Positions 1-5,235 of a DNA stretch of 12,515 nt are shown in pieces (position 1 is the first letter of the stretch; every line of letters begins with the position of its first letter). A model generated the notes under the pieces. That model made no database searches. It worked only from the letters and a program-made list of their open reading frames with translations, and was not told the DNA's origin. This DNA comes from an uncultured Coriobacteriaceae bacterium. GTDB lineage: Bacteria > Actinomycetota > Coriobacteriia > Coriobacteriales > Eggerthellaceae. Made by a program: the position numbers and the translations under genes. The DNA lies in contig CACZIP010000038.1 in NCBI GenBank assembly GCA_902781245.1, forward strand, positions 1 to 12,515, read 5' to 3'.

Positions 1-2
1 TC

Positions 3-47
3 AGACGATATGAGCAGAGCATTGTGAGCCCCTGCTTCATATCGTCT
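3..47 (+). other. Leader hairpin at the left end of the insertion sequence
   Basis: Bases 3-13 (AGACGATATGA) pair perfectly with 37-47 (TCATATCGTCT). The stem continues with 14-17 pairing to 32-35 across a single bulged T at 36. The loop contains GTGAGCCC. Bases 24-33 are also a perfect 10-base complement of 131-140, just before the transposase start codon, so two mutually exclusive folds are possible. The pairings are read directly from the sequence; any regulatory or recombination role is inferred. Confidence 0.6.
8..25 (+). repeat. Left subterminal inverted repeat of the insertion sequence
   Basis: The 18 bases read ATATGAGCAGAGCATTGT. The reverse complement of 1606-1623 is identical except for one base (C to T at the eighth position). 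The match stops abruptly at both edges. The repeat overlaps the 5' arm of a perfect 11-pair hairpin (3-13 with 37-47). Confidence 0.75.
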
Positions 48-53
48 TCTCGT

Positions 54-80
54 TTGACCGTGGATCTCTGGGCTGATAAT
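54..80 (+). promoter_or_regulatory. Candidate transposase promoter inside the left end
   Basis: TTGACC at 54-59 (5 of 6 to the -35 consensus) and GATAAT at 75-80 (5 of 6 to the -10 consensus) are separated by 15 bases, shorter than the usual 16-18. Transcription would start roughly 55 bases before the transposase ATG at 142. Such a transcript would omit the 5' arm of the leader hairpin, whereas one starting outside the element would include it. Confidence 0.35.
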
Positions 81-141
81 GGTCGTGTCCATACAACCGG
101 CAATTGTTCCCAGGTTGCCACACATATGAGAGGGGCTCACT

Positions 142-1245
142 ATGAATCATGTTACATCCGTAGGCCTTGACGTGCACGCGAGATCGATCACGGCCGCCTC
201 GTTCAACCCCCTGACCGGCGAGGTCCGCACCGTGGGCTTCTCCTATCCGTTCGACGGGCTCGCCGAGTGGATTATGTCGCTCGAGAGGCCGAAGGCGATT
301 TACGAGTCGGGCGTCACGGGCTTCCACCTGTGCAGGGAGCTGCGCGAACAGGGGGTGGACTGCGTCGTGTGCGCAACCTCGAAGATCCAAAGGCCCCCTG
401 CGGACGCCAGGAGGAAGAACGACGCCAACGACGCGGTCTTCCTGGCAAGGCTGCTGTCGATGCACAACGTGACCGAGGTGTACGTTCCCGACAGGGAGTG
501 CGAGGCCGCGCGCGACCTCGTGCGAGCGCATGCCGACTGCAGGGCGGAGCTGGTTCGCGCGAAGCAGCGGCTGAACCACTTCCTCATGAGGCAGGGGCTC
601 GTGTTCGACGAGCGCAACGGCCGCGGCGAGAGGAAGAAGAACTGGACGCGCGACTACTGGTCGTGGGTCAGGGGCATCGACTTCGAGCAGGAAGAGGACA
701 GCGACACCTTCGCCTTCTACGTGTCGGAGGTGAGGCACGCCGAGGCGACGAAGAAGCAGCTCGAGAACTTCATCAGGCGGAGCGCCCGCAAGGACAGGTG
801 GCGCGGGCGCGTCGAGGCGCTCCGATGCCTCAAGGGCGTCGAGCTCCTCACGGCTTTCGCCCTCGTCGTAGAGGCGGACCTGTTCTCCAGGTTCCCGAGC
901 GCCTCCAGCTTCGCGGCCTGGACGGGCCTTGTCCCCTCCGAGCACTCGAGCGGGGAGCGCACCTGCAACGGCCCGATAACGGGAAGCGGCAACCACCTGG
1001 TCAGGCGCCTGCTCGTCGAGGCTGCGTGGCACTACTCGCGCGCCAGCCCGGACCGCAAGTCGGGCACCGACCCCGAGGTCCCGCTTCGGCTGGAGAACCA
1101 TGCGGCCAAGGGGACGAGGCGCCTTGTCGAGCGCAGGGCCGTGATGGCGAAGAGAAAGAGGCCCGCCGTGGCCAACTGCATCACGGCAAGGGAGCTCGCA
1201 TGCTGGGTTTGGTCCATAGGCTGCATGGCCGAGGGGACCATGTAG
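142..1245 (+). CDS. IS110/IS1111-family DEDD transposase, full length
   Basis: This 367-residue recombinase moves the element through a circular intermediate, using a guide RNA made by the element. The N-terminal RuvC-like domain holds the DEDD residues: D10 in VGLDVH, E55 in YESG, and D94 and D97 in KNDANDAVFLARLL. A helical middle section with many basic residues follows (about 110-220). The C-terminal Transposase_20 domain starts near 230 with LRCLKGVELLTAF and contains GLVPSEHSSGER. Its serines S266, S269 and S270 are candidates for the nucleophilic serine of this family. The C-terminus ends with the usual conserved ARELACWVWSIG block, so nothing is missing. GAGAGGGG at 128-135 is the ribosome binding site for the ATG. 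About 20 of its roughly 45 arginines use AGG, which the genes downstream rarely use, suggesting horizontal origin. Confidence 0.93.
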   Translation: MNHVTSVGLDVHARSITAASFNPLTGEVRTVGFSYPFDGLAEWIMSLERPKAIYESGVTGFHLCRELREQGVDCVVCATSKIQRPPADARRKNDANDAVFLARLLSMHNVTEVYVPDRECEAARDLVRAHADCRAELVRAKQRLNHFLMRQGLVFDERNGRGERKKNWTRDYWSWVRGIDFEQEEDSDTFAFYVSEVRHAEATKKQLENFIRRSARKDRWRGRVEALRCLKGVELLTAFALVVEADLFSRFPSASSFAAWTGLVPSEHSSGERTCNGPITGSGNHLVRRLLVEAAWHYSRASPDRKSGTDPEVPLRLENHAAKGTRRLVERRAVMAKRKRPAVANCITARELACWVWSIGCMAEGTM

Positions 1246-1605
1246 CGGGCTGGCCCAATTCGGCTTCATCTCGCATCCCGCCCCGAATTCGACTGGCCGT
1301 TGAGGGCGATTCCTGATCGAACCCTGGGGCAGCGCATAGGCGCCACGCCCGCTCGCAGACTCTTCTTTACGAAGGTGACGCCCTCAGCCGAAGCAACGAA
1401 CTGCGAAGCAACGCCCTGGACATATCGGGCATTCGAGGTGGCGGCCTCTTCGCCGAAAGCTTCCACCGCCCGGCAGGGCGAACCCGCGAATATTAGACTG
1501 CCAAGACGAGCGTCGATCTAGACACGACCGTCTAGGGACGGAATGCGAATGAGGATAAAGGCCGGGTCCTGAGGAAACTCGGGGCCTGGCCAATCTTACC
1601 CCTTG
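1246..1605 (+). ncRNA. Candidate guide (bridge/seeker) RNA region in the 3' end of the insertion sequence
   Basis: No convincing gene lies between the transposase stop and the right inverted repeat, yet the stretch folds densely as plus-strand RNA. Visible helices include AATTCGG at 1257-1263 with 1283-1289, GAGGGCG at 1302-1308 with 1379-1385 (10 pairs when extended to 1299-1308 with 1379-1388, one G-U), CGCCC at 1467-1471 with 1476-1480, CTAGAC at 1518-1523 with 1530-1535, and a 14-pair hairpin at 1560-1591. A 10-base direct repeat, CGAAGCAACG, occurs at 1389 and 1404. IS1111-group elements are known to encode their target- and donor-recognising RNA here. The mature ends and guide loops cannot be assigned by eye, and only part of this interval need be the RNA. 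Confidence 0.55.
1560..1591 (+). other. 14-pair GAAA-tetraloop RNA hairpin in the insertion-sequence 3' end
   Basis: Bases 1560-1573 pair without interruption to 1578-1591, closing a GAAA (GNRA) loop at 1574-1577. Three of the pairs are G-U (1564-1587, 1567-1584, 1570-1581). They would be C/A mismatches in the opposite transcript, so the plus strand is the one that folds. No T-run follows, so this is not a rho-independent terminator. Confidence 0.6.
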
Positions 1606-1631
1606 ACAATGCTCTACTCATATTGCATATT
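1603..1631 (+). promoter_or_regulatory. Outward-facing -35-like hexamer at the right end of the insertion sequence
   Basis: TTGACA at 1603-1608 is a perfect -35 consensus facing out of the element. Seventeen bases on, CATATT (1626-1631) is a 4-of-6 match to the -10. In IS110-type circles a -35 near one end is brought next to a -10 in the other end to drive the transposase; that role is inferred here. In the integrated state any transcript would run antisense through the tRNA gene toward the methyltransferase gene. Confidence 0.4.
1606..1623 (-). repeat. Right subterminal inverted repeat of the insertion sequence
   Basis: The plus strand reads ACAATGCTCTACTCATAT, matching the left repeat at 8-25 in inverted orientation at 17 of 18 positions. 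Its first three bases overlap a TTGACA hexamer at 1603-1608. A CATATTG heptamer occurs twice in tandem at 1619-1632, overlapping its outer edge. The true element end probably lies in or just past this short repeat. Confidence 0.75.
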
Positions 1632-1654
1632 GATTCGAATCCCCACATATCCTC

Positions 1655-1687
1655 AAAAAATGAAACGACCTCGCTGTTGCGAGGTCG
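1655..1687 (-). terminator. Rho-independent terminator of the tRNA-Arg gene
   Basis: On the minus strand CGACCTCGC pairs perfectly with GCGAGGTCG (plus-strand 1666-1674 with 1679-1687) around a 4-base loop. A T-rich tail follows, ending in six Ts (plus-strand A-run at 1655-1660). It begins 11 bases after the encoded CCA of the tRNA. There is no T-run on the plus-strand side, so it acts in the minus direction only. Confidence 0.85.
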
Positions 1688-1697
1688 GTGGTTATCC

Positions 1698-1774
1698 TGG
1701 CGTCCCCGGCGGGATTCGAACCCACGGCCTTCTGCTCCGGAGGCAGACGCGCTATCCAGCTGTGCCACGGGGAC
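1698..1774 (-). tRNA. tRNA-Arg with anticodon CCG, CCA encoded
   Basis: Read on the minus strand, the acceptor arms GTCCCCG (from 1774) and CGGGGAC (ending at 1702) pair fully, followed by a G discriminator (1701) and a genome-encoded CCA (1700-1698). The anticodon stem TCTGC/GCAGA closes the seven-base loop CTCCGGA, giving anticodon CCG, which reads the CGG arginine codon. The T-arm carries the usual GGTTCGAATCC and the D-arm AGCTGGATAGCG-like bases. The gene has its own promoter and terminator and is divergent from the methyltransferase gene. Confidence 0.95.
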
Positions 1775-1785
1775 GCGACCGAATG

Positions 1786-1791
1786 ATTATA
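1786..1791 (-). promoter_or_regulatory. Consensus -10 box of the tRNA-Arg promoter
   Basis: The minus strand reads TATAAT at 1791-1786, 11 bases before the first base of the mature tRNA. No good -35 is visible; weak options are ATTTGC or TTTGCC near 1806-1812. It lies four bases from a plus-strand TAGAAT, so the two divergent promoters probably overlap. Confidence 0.6.
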
Positions 1792-1794
1792 CGC

Positions 1795-1800
1795 TAGAAT
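1795..1800 (+). promoter_or_regulatory. Candidate -10 box for the RNA methyltransferase gene
   Basis: TAGAAT at 1795-1800 (5 of 6 to consensus) would start transcription near 1807, ahead of the AAAGGA ribosome binding site at 1824-1829 and the ATG at 1841. No recognisable -35 precedes it at 16-18 bases, so support is weak. Confidence 0.35.
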
Positions 1801-1840
1801 GAGCGGGCAAATCTATTCGAAGCAAAGGATTCACACCTCC

Positions 1841-3160
1841 ATGAACCATACCGTCATAGTCGAGCGAATGGCATACGGCGCCGATGCGATTGGCCATCTT
1901 CCCGAAGGGAAGACCGTCTTCATCGAAGGCGGAGTGCCTGGGGATACCGTCGAAGTTGCATTGACGGAAGAGAAGCAGTCATTTGCGCGTGCAACGATTG
2001 CGCGCATTGTTGAGGCGTCGCCCGATCGCGTGAAGCCCGAATCGCTCATCGATCAGGTGTGCGGTACGGCTCCTTGGCAGTGCATGCGCTATGAGGCGCA
2101 GCTGTCTGCAAAGCGGCAAAACGTTGTGGGCGCTCTCGTGCATACGGCCCATGTGGACTCCGAACGCGCTGAGGCTCTCGTTCGCGAATGTGCGCCGAGC
2201 AAGCGCGTGTGGGGCTATCGCAACAAGCTGGAGATCGCGACCGGGGTCGATGGCCAGGGCCATTTCGAGTTAGGCTTCCATCGGGAGGGGACGGGCGAAT
2301 TCGTGCCGTGCGATTCTTCGCGCCTCGCTCACAAGCAGATTGAGAAAGCACCGAAGGCGCTTCGCGGTGCCATCCGTTATGCCCAAGGTGATCAAGATCT
2401 CGGCATTTTCCGCGTCGGTGTGCGTCACAGCATGGTGACGGGCGAGCTCGAGGTGGCGCTTTGGACGAAGCCGGGCTCTTTTCCACGTGGATTGTTTGCC
2501 AAGACGCTGTCCACAGCGATCAAGACGACAAGCGTTGTGCGCGTGCTCGCTGATCCGGGAAAAGCGCGCAAGATCAAGGGTGTCGAGATCCTCGACGGCC
2601 GAGGTTATTGGCGCGAGCGTATCGGAGATGTGCAGTACTCGACGCAGGCTCCTTCGTTCTTCCAGGTCAATACCGCACAAGCGGGAAAGCTTGTGAGTTT
2701 TGTGCTCGAGGGCCTTGGTGACCTCGACGGTGCATACGTTGCAGACCTCTATGCCGGTGGCGGCACGTTTTCCATTCCATTGGCTCTCGCGGGGGCGGAC
2801 GTTGTGGCCGTCGAGTCGGCCAAATCATCCGTGCGCGACCTGCGCTTCAATGCCGACAGCAACGGTGCCGACATCGATGTGGTCGGTGGAGATGCGGCGC
2901 GCGAGCTCGCAATGCTCGAAGACCTCGATGCACTTGTGGTCGATCCGCCGCGCGCAGGTCTTGCGGACGGTGTTGTGGGCGACATCGCCTCGACTGGCGC
3001 CTCGACCATCGCCTATGTGAGCTGTGACCCCGCAACATGGGCGCGGGATGTGGCGCGATTCGAGCAAACTGGCTATCAACTCCGAAGCGCCCAGCCGGTC
3101 GACATGTTCCCCCAGACCTATCACGTGGAGGTCGTGAGCTTCCTCGACCGTGTGAAATAG
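1841..3160 (+). CDS. rlmD: TrmA/RlmD-family RNA (uracil-5)-methyltransferase
   Basis: This 439-residue enzyme uses S-adenosylmethionine to methylate C5 of a uridine, most likely in 23S rRNA, though the exact base is not certain in this family. A TRAM RNA-binding domain fills residues 1-60. The methyltransferase core shows motif I near D302 (DLYAGGGTFS), VDPPRAG at 367-373, and the catalytic cysteine C395 in YVSCDP. The start at 1841 is preferred over an in-frame ATG at 1799: it has the AAAGGA binding site, and the TRAM domain begins right there, whereas 1799 overlaps the promoter. The iron-sulfur motif of RlmD (C-x5-C-G-G-C) is altered. C74 and C157 remain, but the first and third ligands are absent, with an extra C81. 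TrmA or RlmCD are alternatives. Confidence 0.85.
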   Translation: MNHTVIVERMAYGADAIGHLPEGKTVFIEGGVPGDTVEVALTEEKQSFARATIARIVEASPDRVKPESLIDQVCGTAPWQCMRYEAQLSAKRQNVVGALVHTAHVDSERAEALVRECAPSKRVWGYRNKLEIATGVDGQGHFELGFHREGTGEFVPCDSSRLAHKQIEKAPKALRGAIRYAQGDQDLGIFRVGVRHSMVTGELEVALWTKPGSFPRGLFAKTLSTAIKTTSVVRVLADPGKARKIKGVEILDGRGYWRERIGDVQYSTQAPSFFQVNTAQAGKLVSFVLEGLGDLDGAYVADLYAGGGTFSIPLALAGADVVAVESAKSSVRDLRFNADSNGADIDVVGGDAARELAMLEDLDALVVDPPRAGLADGVVGDIASTGASTIAYVSCDPATWARDVARFEQTGYQLRSAQPVDMFPQTYHVEVVSFLDRVK

Positions 3161-3213
3161 GTTCTCTCGAGTGAATATTGGGGGGATTTTCCCTTAGCAT
3201 TTAAAACGGCTGG

Positions 3214-3219
3214 TAGAAT
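3214..3219 (+). promoter_or_regulatory. Candidate -10 box for the cyclophilin gene
   Basis: TAGAAT lies 45 bases before the GTG start in an AT-rich pocket of an otherwise GC-rich region (3196-3235). No convincing -35 stands 16-18 bases upstream. TTAGCA at 3194 is closest, but at 14 bases. Confidence 0.35.
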
Positions 3220-3263
3220 CTTGTTTATGTATGTGCATGAAACGCAAACAAAGGAGAGACATC

Positions 3264-3800
3264 GTGGCTGATCTTTACACTCCGGCCTACCAGCCGACAG
3301 GCGACGAAATCGCCGTCCTGACGACCACGCAGGGCACCATCCGCGTGCAGCTGGCAGGCAAGGATGCTCCCATCCATGTTGGCAACTTCGTCGAACTTGC
3401 CCAGAGCGGTTTCTACGACGGGCTCAAGTTTCATCGCTATGTGCCTGGCTTTGTCATCCAGGGCGGTTGCCCCAACACGCGCGATATGACCCCTGAACAG
3501 GTTGCGCGTGGCGAGCGCGGCCCGCAGGGTCAGCCTGGCACCGGTGGTCCCGGCCATCAGATCAAGGGCGAGTGGCGCACGAATCCCAACAACGAGCACA
3601 AGGACGGCACGTTGGCCATGGCCCGTTCGTCCATGCCCGATTCGGCTGGCTCGCAGTTCTATTTCTGCCTGGGCCCGCAGCCGTTCCTCGATTCCGACTA
3701 CACGGTGTTCGGCCAGACGATCGAAGGGCTCGACGTCATCGCCAAACTTCGTGCCGGTGATGTGATCGAGCACATCGAGATTGAGAACGCAACCGCTTAA
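3264..3800 (+). CDS. ppiB: Cyclophilin-type peptidyl-prolyl cis-trans isomerase
   Basis: This 178-residue single-domain cyclophilin speeds up folding at proline bonds. No signal peptide or membrane segment is visible, so it should be cytoplasmic. Family hallmarks occur in order: TTQGTIRVQL, FVELAQSGFYDGLKFHRYVPGF, VIQGGCPN, GTLAMARSSMPDSAGSQFYF and FLDSDYTVFGQ. The catalytic arginine equivalent lies in the FHRY block. The GTG at 3264 is chosen because AAGGAGA (3251-3257) sits at ideal distance. An in-frame ATG at 3231 would add 11 basic residues without a binding site. An insert between QGG and the LAMA block (GERGPQGQPGTGGPGHQIKG) is longer than in the smallest bacterial cyclophilins and resembles those of Gram-positive homologues. 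Confidence 0.93.
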   Translation: MADLYTPAYQPTGDEIAVLTTTQGTIRVQLAGKDAPIHVGNFVELAQSGFYDGLKFHRYVPGFVIQGGCPNTRDMTPEQVARGERGPQGQPGTGGPGHQIKGEWRTNPNNEHKDGTLAMARSSMPDSAGSQFYFCLGPQPFLDSDYTVFGQTIEGLDVIAKLRAGDVIEHIEIENATA

Positions 3801-3824
3801 CGACCGAAACGTACGACCGAAACG
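3800..3824 (+). repeat. 12-base tandem direct repeat between two genes
   Basis: ACGACCGAAACG occurs at 3800-3811 and again at 3813-3824 with one base between, a 13-base period. It starts at the last base of the cyclophilin stop codon and ends 26 bases before the next start. It may be a slippage duplication or a small binding site; no hairpin is formed. Confidence 0.7.
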
Positions 3825-3850
3825 AACCCGAGGTTTAAGAAGGTCCTGTT

Positions 3851-5206
3851 ATGAACAACGAGCTATTCCAGCAAGCAAAGACCGCGGCGAACTCGCGTGA
3901 CTACAATCGTGCGCTTGAGCTGTACAACATGTGTCTTCAGGATGAGGCCAATCCGTTGGCTCCCGGCGAGGCTGGTCTGATCTACCACCAGATCGGCAAC
4001 TGCCTCACGAAGCTCAAGAGCTACTACGAGGCCATCCAGGCATACTCGAAGTCGACTGAGGATACGGCCTACGATGCAGTGGGCGTCGTCAATTGCAACC
4101 TCGGCATGGCGTATGCCGCCTTGCGCGATTGGCCGAACGCGATCAAGCACTTCGAGATTGCGGTGTCAGACCGTGCGTATCCCACGCCGTACAAGGCCTA
4201 CACTGCGATGGGCAATGCTTTGCTCAAGCAGGGCAAGTCGGCCGAGGCTGGCGTCGCATTCCGAGAGGCCGCTCTTGACGAGGCAAACCCTGATCCCACG
4301 AAGGCGCTGCTCAATCTGGGCGTGTGCTTCATGGCGCTCAACCGTCCCGCCGATGCTATCGCTTCGTACGAAAGCGCATTGCAGTTCGATATGACATCTG
4401 AAATGCGTAACAAGATGTACGCAAGCCTCGGTCAAGCTTATGTCGCGCTGGGTCAGATGCAGCAGGCGGTCGACTATTTCGAGCGTGCGCTCGAAGATAA
4501 GACGTACTTCCTGTCCGCATCGGCGAGCGTCGATTACCAGCGTGCCGTTGCTGCTGTTTCGCAGGGCAATGCCGACACCACCCAATCGATTCCTGCCCTG
4601 GTCGACACGTCGGGCCTCGATGTCGTGGGCGAAGACGGCCTTCCGACCGCAGAGCCGGAGCCCTATGTCGTCGACGAGCATGCGGTCTCCGATGAGTATT
4701 ACTTTGCCGATCAATACGAGAAGCAGGGCGATTACGCCACGACGAGCGAAGAGCGCTTCTTCAACTCGACTGACCAGGAGCTCGAGCAGTGGTCGAAGGG
4801 CGTCGTGAAAATGGAACGCAAGCGTCGCGGCGTCGGCTTGAAGATCTTTTTGGTTATCGTGCTGCTGCTGCTCGCGGCTGCTGCTGCCGGTTTGGTCCTG
4901 TACATGCAGGGCTTCGGCTATCCGACGCAAGAAGCTGTTGTCGAGCAGTTGTTCGACAACCCGGCATCCGAGAGCAACTACGCTAACGGCATCACGTCTG
5001 ACGATATTACGGAGATGTCGAAGCTCATTGCCGACGGCTCGACCATTACGATTGATGGCGTCGACAAGTCGATGAGCTCCTCAACCGCCTATGTCACGGC
5101 TACAACCCCGCAGGGCGGCGACATCACGTACGAAGTGTCGCTCGTGCGCGACATGATAGGCTGGAAGGTTTCCAACCTCGAACTATACTTCGCCAGTCAG
5201 CACTAA
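3851..5206 (+). CDS. Membrane-anchored TPR protein with a C-terminal extracytoplasmic domain
   Basis: The protein has 451 residues. Residues 1 to about 225 are tandem tetratricopeptide repeats with the usual spaced A/G/Y/P positions (e.g. YNRALELYNMCL, AIQAYSKS, AIKHFEIAV, AVDYFERAL), a scaffold for protein binding. An acidic linker follows (about 230-315). A basic stretch, KMERKRR (320-326), then precedes one strong membrane helix at about 331-352. The positive charges imply that the TPR part is cytoplasmic and the last 100 residues are outside. That tail ends in GWKVSNLELYF, reminiscent of the NTF2-like DUF4878 fold, a tentative match. AAGAAGG (3837-3843) serves the ATG. The architecture is clear, but no function can be named. 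A role in envelope or division assembly is only a guess. Confidence 0.85.
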   Translation: MNNELFQQAKTAANSRDYNRALELYNMCLQDEANPLAPGEAGLIYHQIGNCLTKLKSYYEAIQAYSKSTEDTAYDAVGVVNCNLGMAYAALRDWPNAIKHFEIAVSDRAYPTPYKAYTAMGNALLKQGKSAEAGVAFREAALDEANPDPTKALLNLGVCFMALNRPADAIASYESALQFDMTSEMRNKMYASLGQAYVALGQMQQAVDYFERALEDKTYFLSASASVDYQRAVAAVSQGNADTTQSIPALVDTSGLDVVGEDGLPTAEPEPYVVDEHAVSDEYYFADQYEKQGDYATTSEERFFNSTDQELEQWSKGVVKMERKRRGVGLKIFLVIVLLLLAAAAAGLVLYMQGFGYPTQEAVVEQLFDNPASESNYANGITSDDITEMSKLIADGSTITIDGVDKSMSSSTAYVTATTPQGGDITYEVSLVRDMIGWKVSNLELYFASQH

Positions 5207-5235
5207 GAGTGCTTAGGGAAAGGAAAGAGTACAAC

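Larger units (their letters stand above)
1..1632 (+). mobile_element. IS110-superfamily insertion sequence, IS1111-like architecture; both outer ends uncertain
   Basis: The element is defined by an intact DEDD transposase flanked by an 18-base inverted repeat at 8-25 and 1606-1623. The leader before the transposase is short (about 134 bases from the repeat) and the non-coding stretch after it is long (about 360 bases). In the IS110 superfamily, a long 3' end with subterminal inverted repeats marks the IS1111 subgroup; classic IS110 members have a long 5' end and lack clear repeats. The exact termini cannot be read: the left one is at or before base 1, and the right one probably lies a few bases beyond 1623. 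The span of about 1.6 kb is normal for the family. The transposase is rich in AGG arginine codons, unlike the genes to its right, which fits recent arrival. Confidence 0.75.

Noticed and set aside
37..1269. 410-codon minus-strand open frame opposite the transposase
   Set aside because: It mirrors a well-supported DEDD transposase in a GC-rich gene. Its product is low-complexity Arg/Ala/Leu/Gly-rich with no family features.
267..1316. 349-codon plus-strand frame overlapping the transposase
   Set aside because: It is a shifted reading of the same codons, extremely rich in R, A and G, with no domain.
1300..1521. 73-codon open frame in the 3' end of the insertion sequence
   Set aside because: No good ribosome binding site, no recognisable protein features, and it coincides with dense RNA-like folding that better explains the stretch.
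1560..1591. Reading the GAGGAAACTC hairpin as part of RNase P RNA
   Set aside because: The GAGGAAA resemblance is superficial. The rest of the conserved RNase P core and its usual length are absent, and the interval sits inside the insertion sequence.
1632..1720. GATTCGAA at 1632-1639 repeated at 1713-1720 in the tRNA T-arm as an attachment site
   Set aside because: Only eight bases and nearly palindromic, so it arises easily by chance. The element uses a DEDD recombinase, not a tRNA-targeting integrase.
3180..3195. GGGATTTTCCC dyad after the methyltransferase gene as a terminator
   Set aside because: Only a three- to four-pair stem and no T-run after it.
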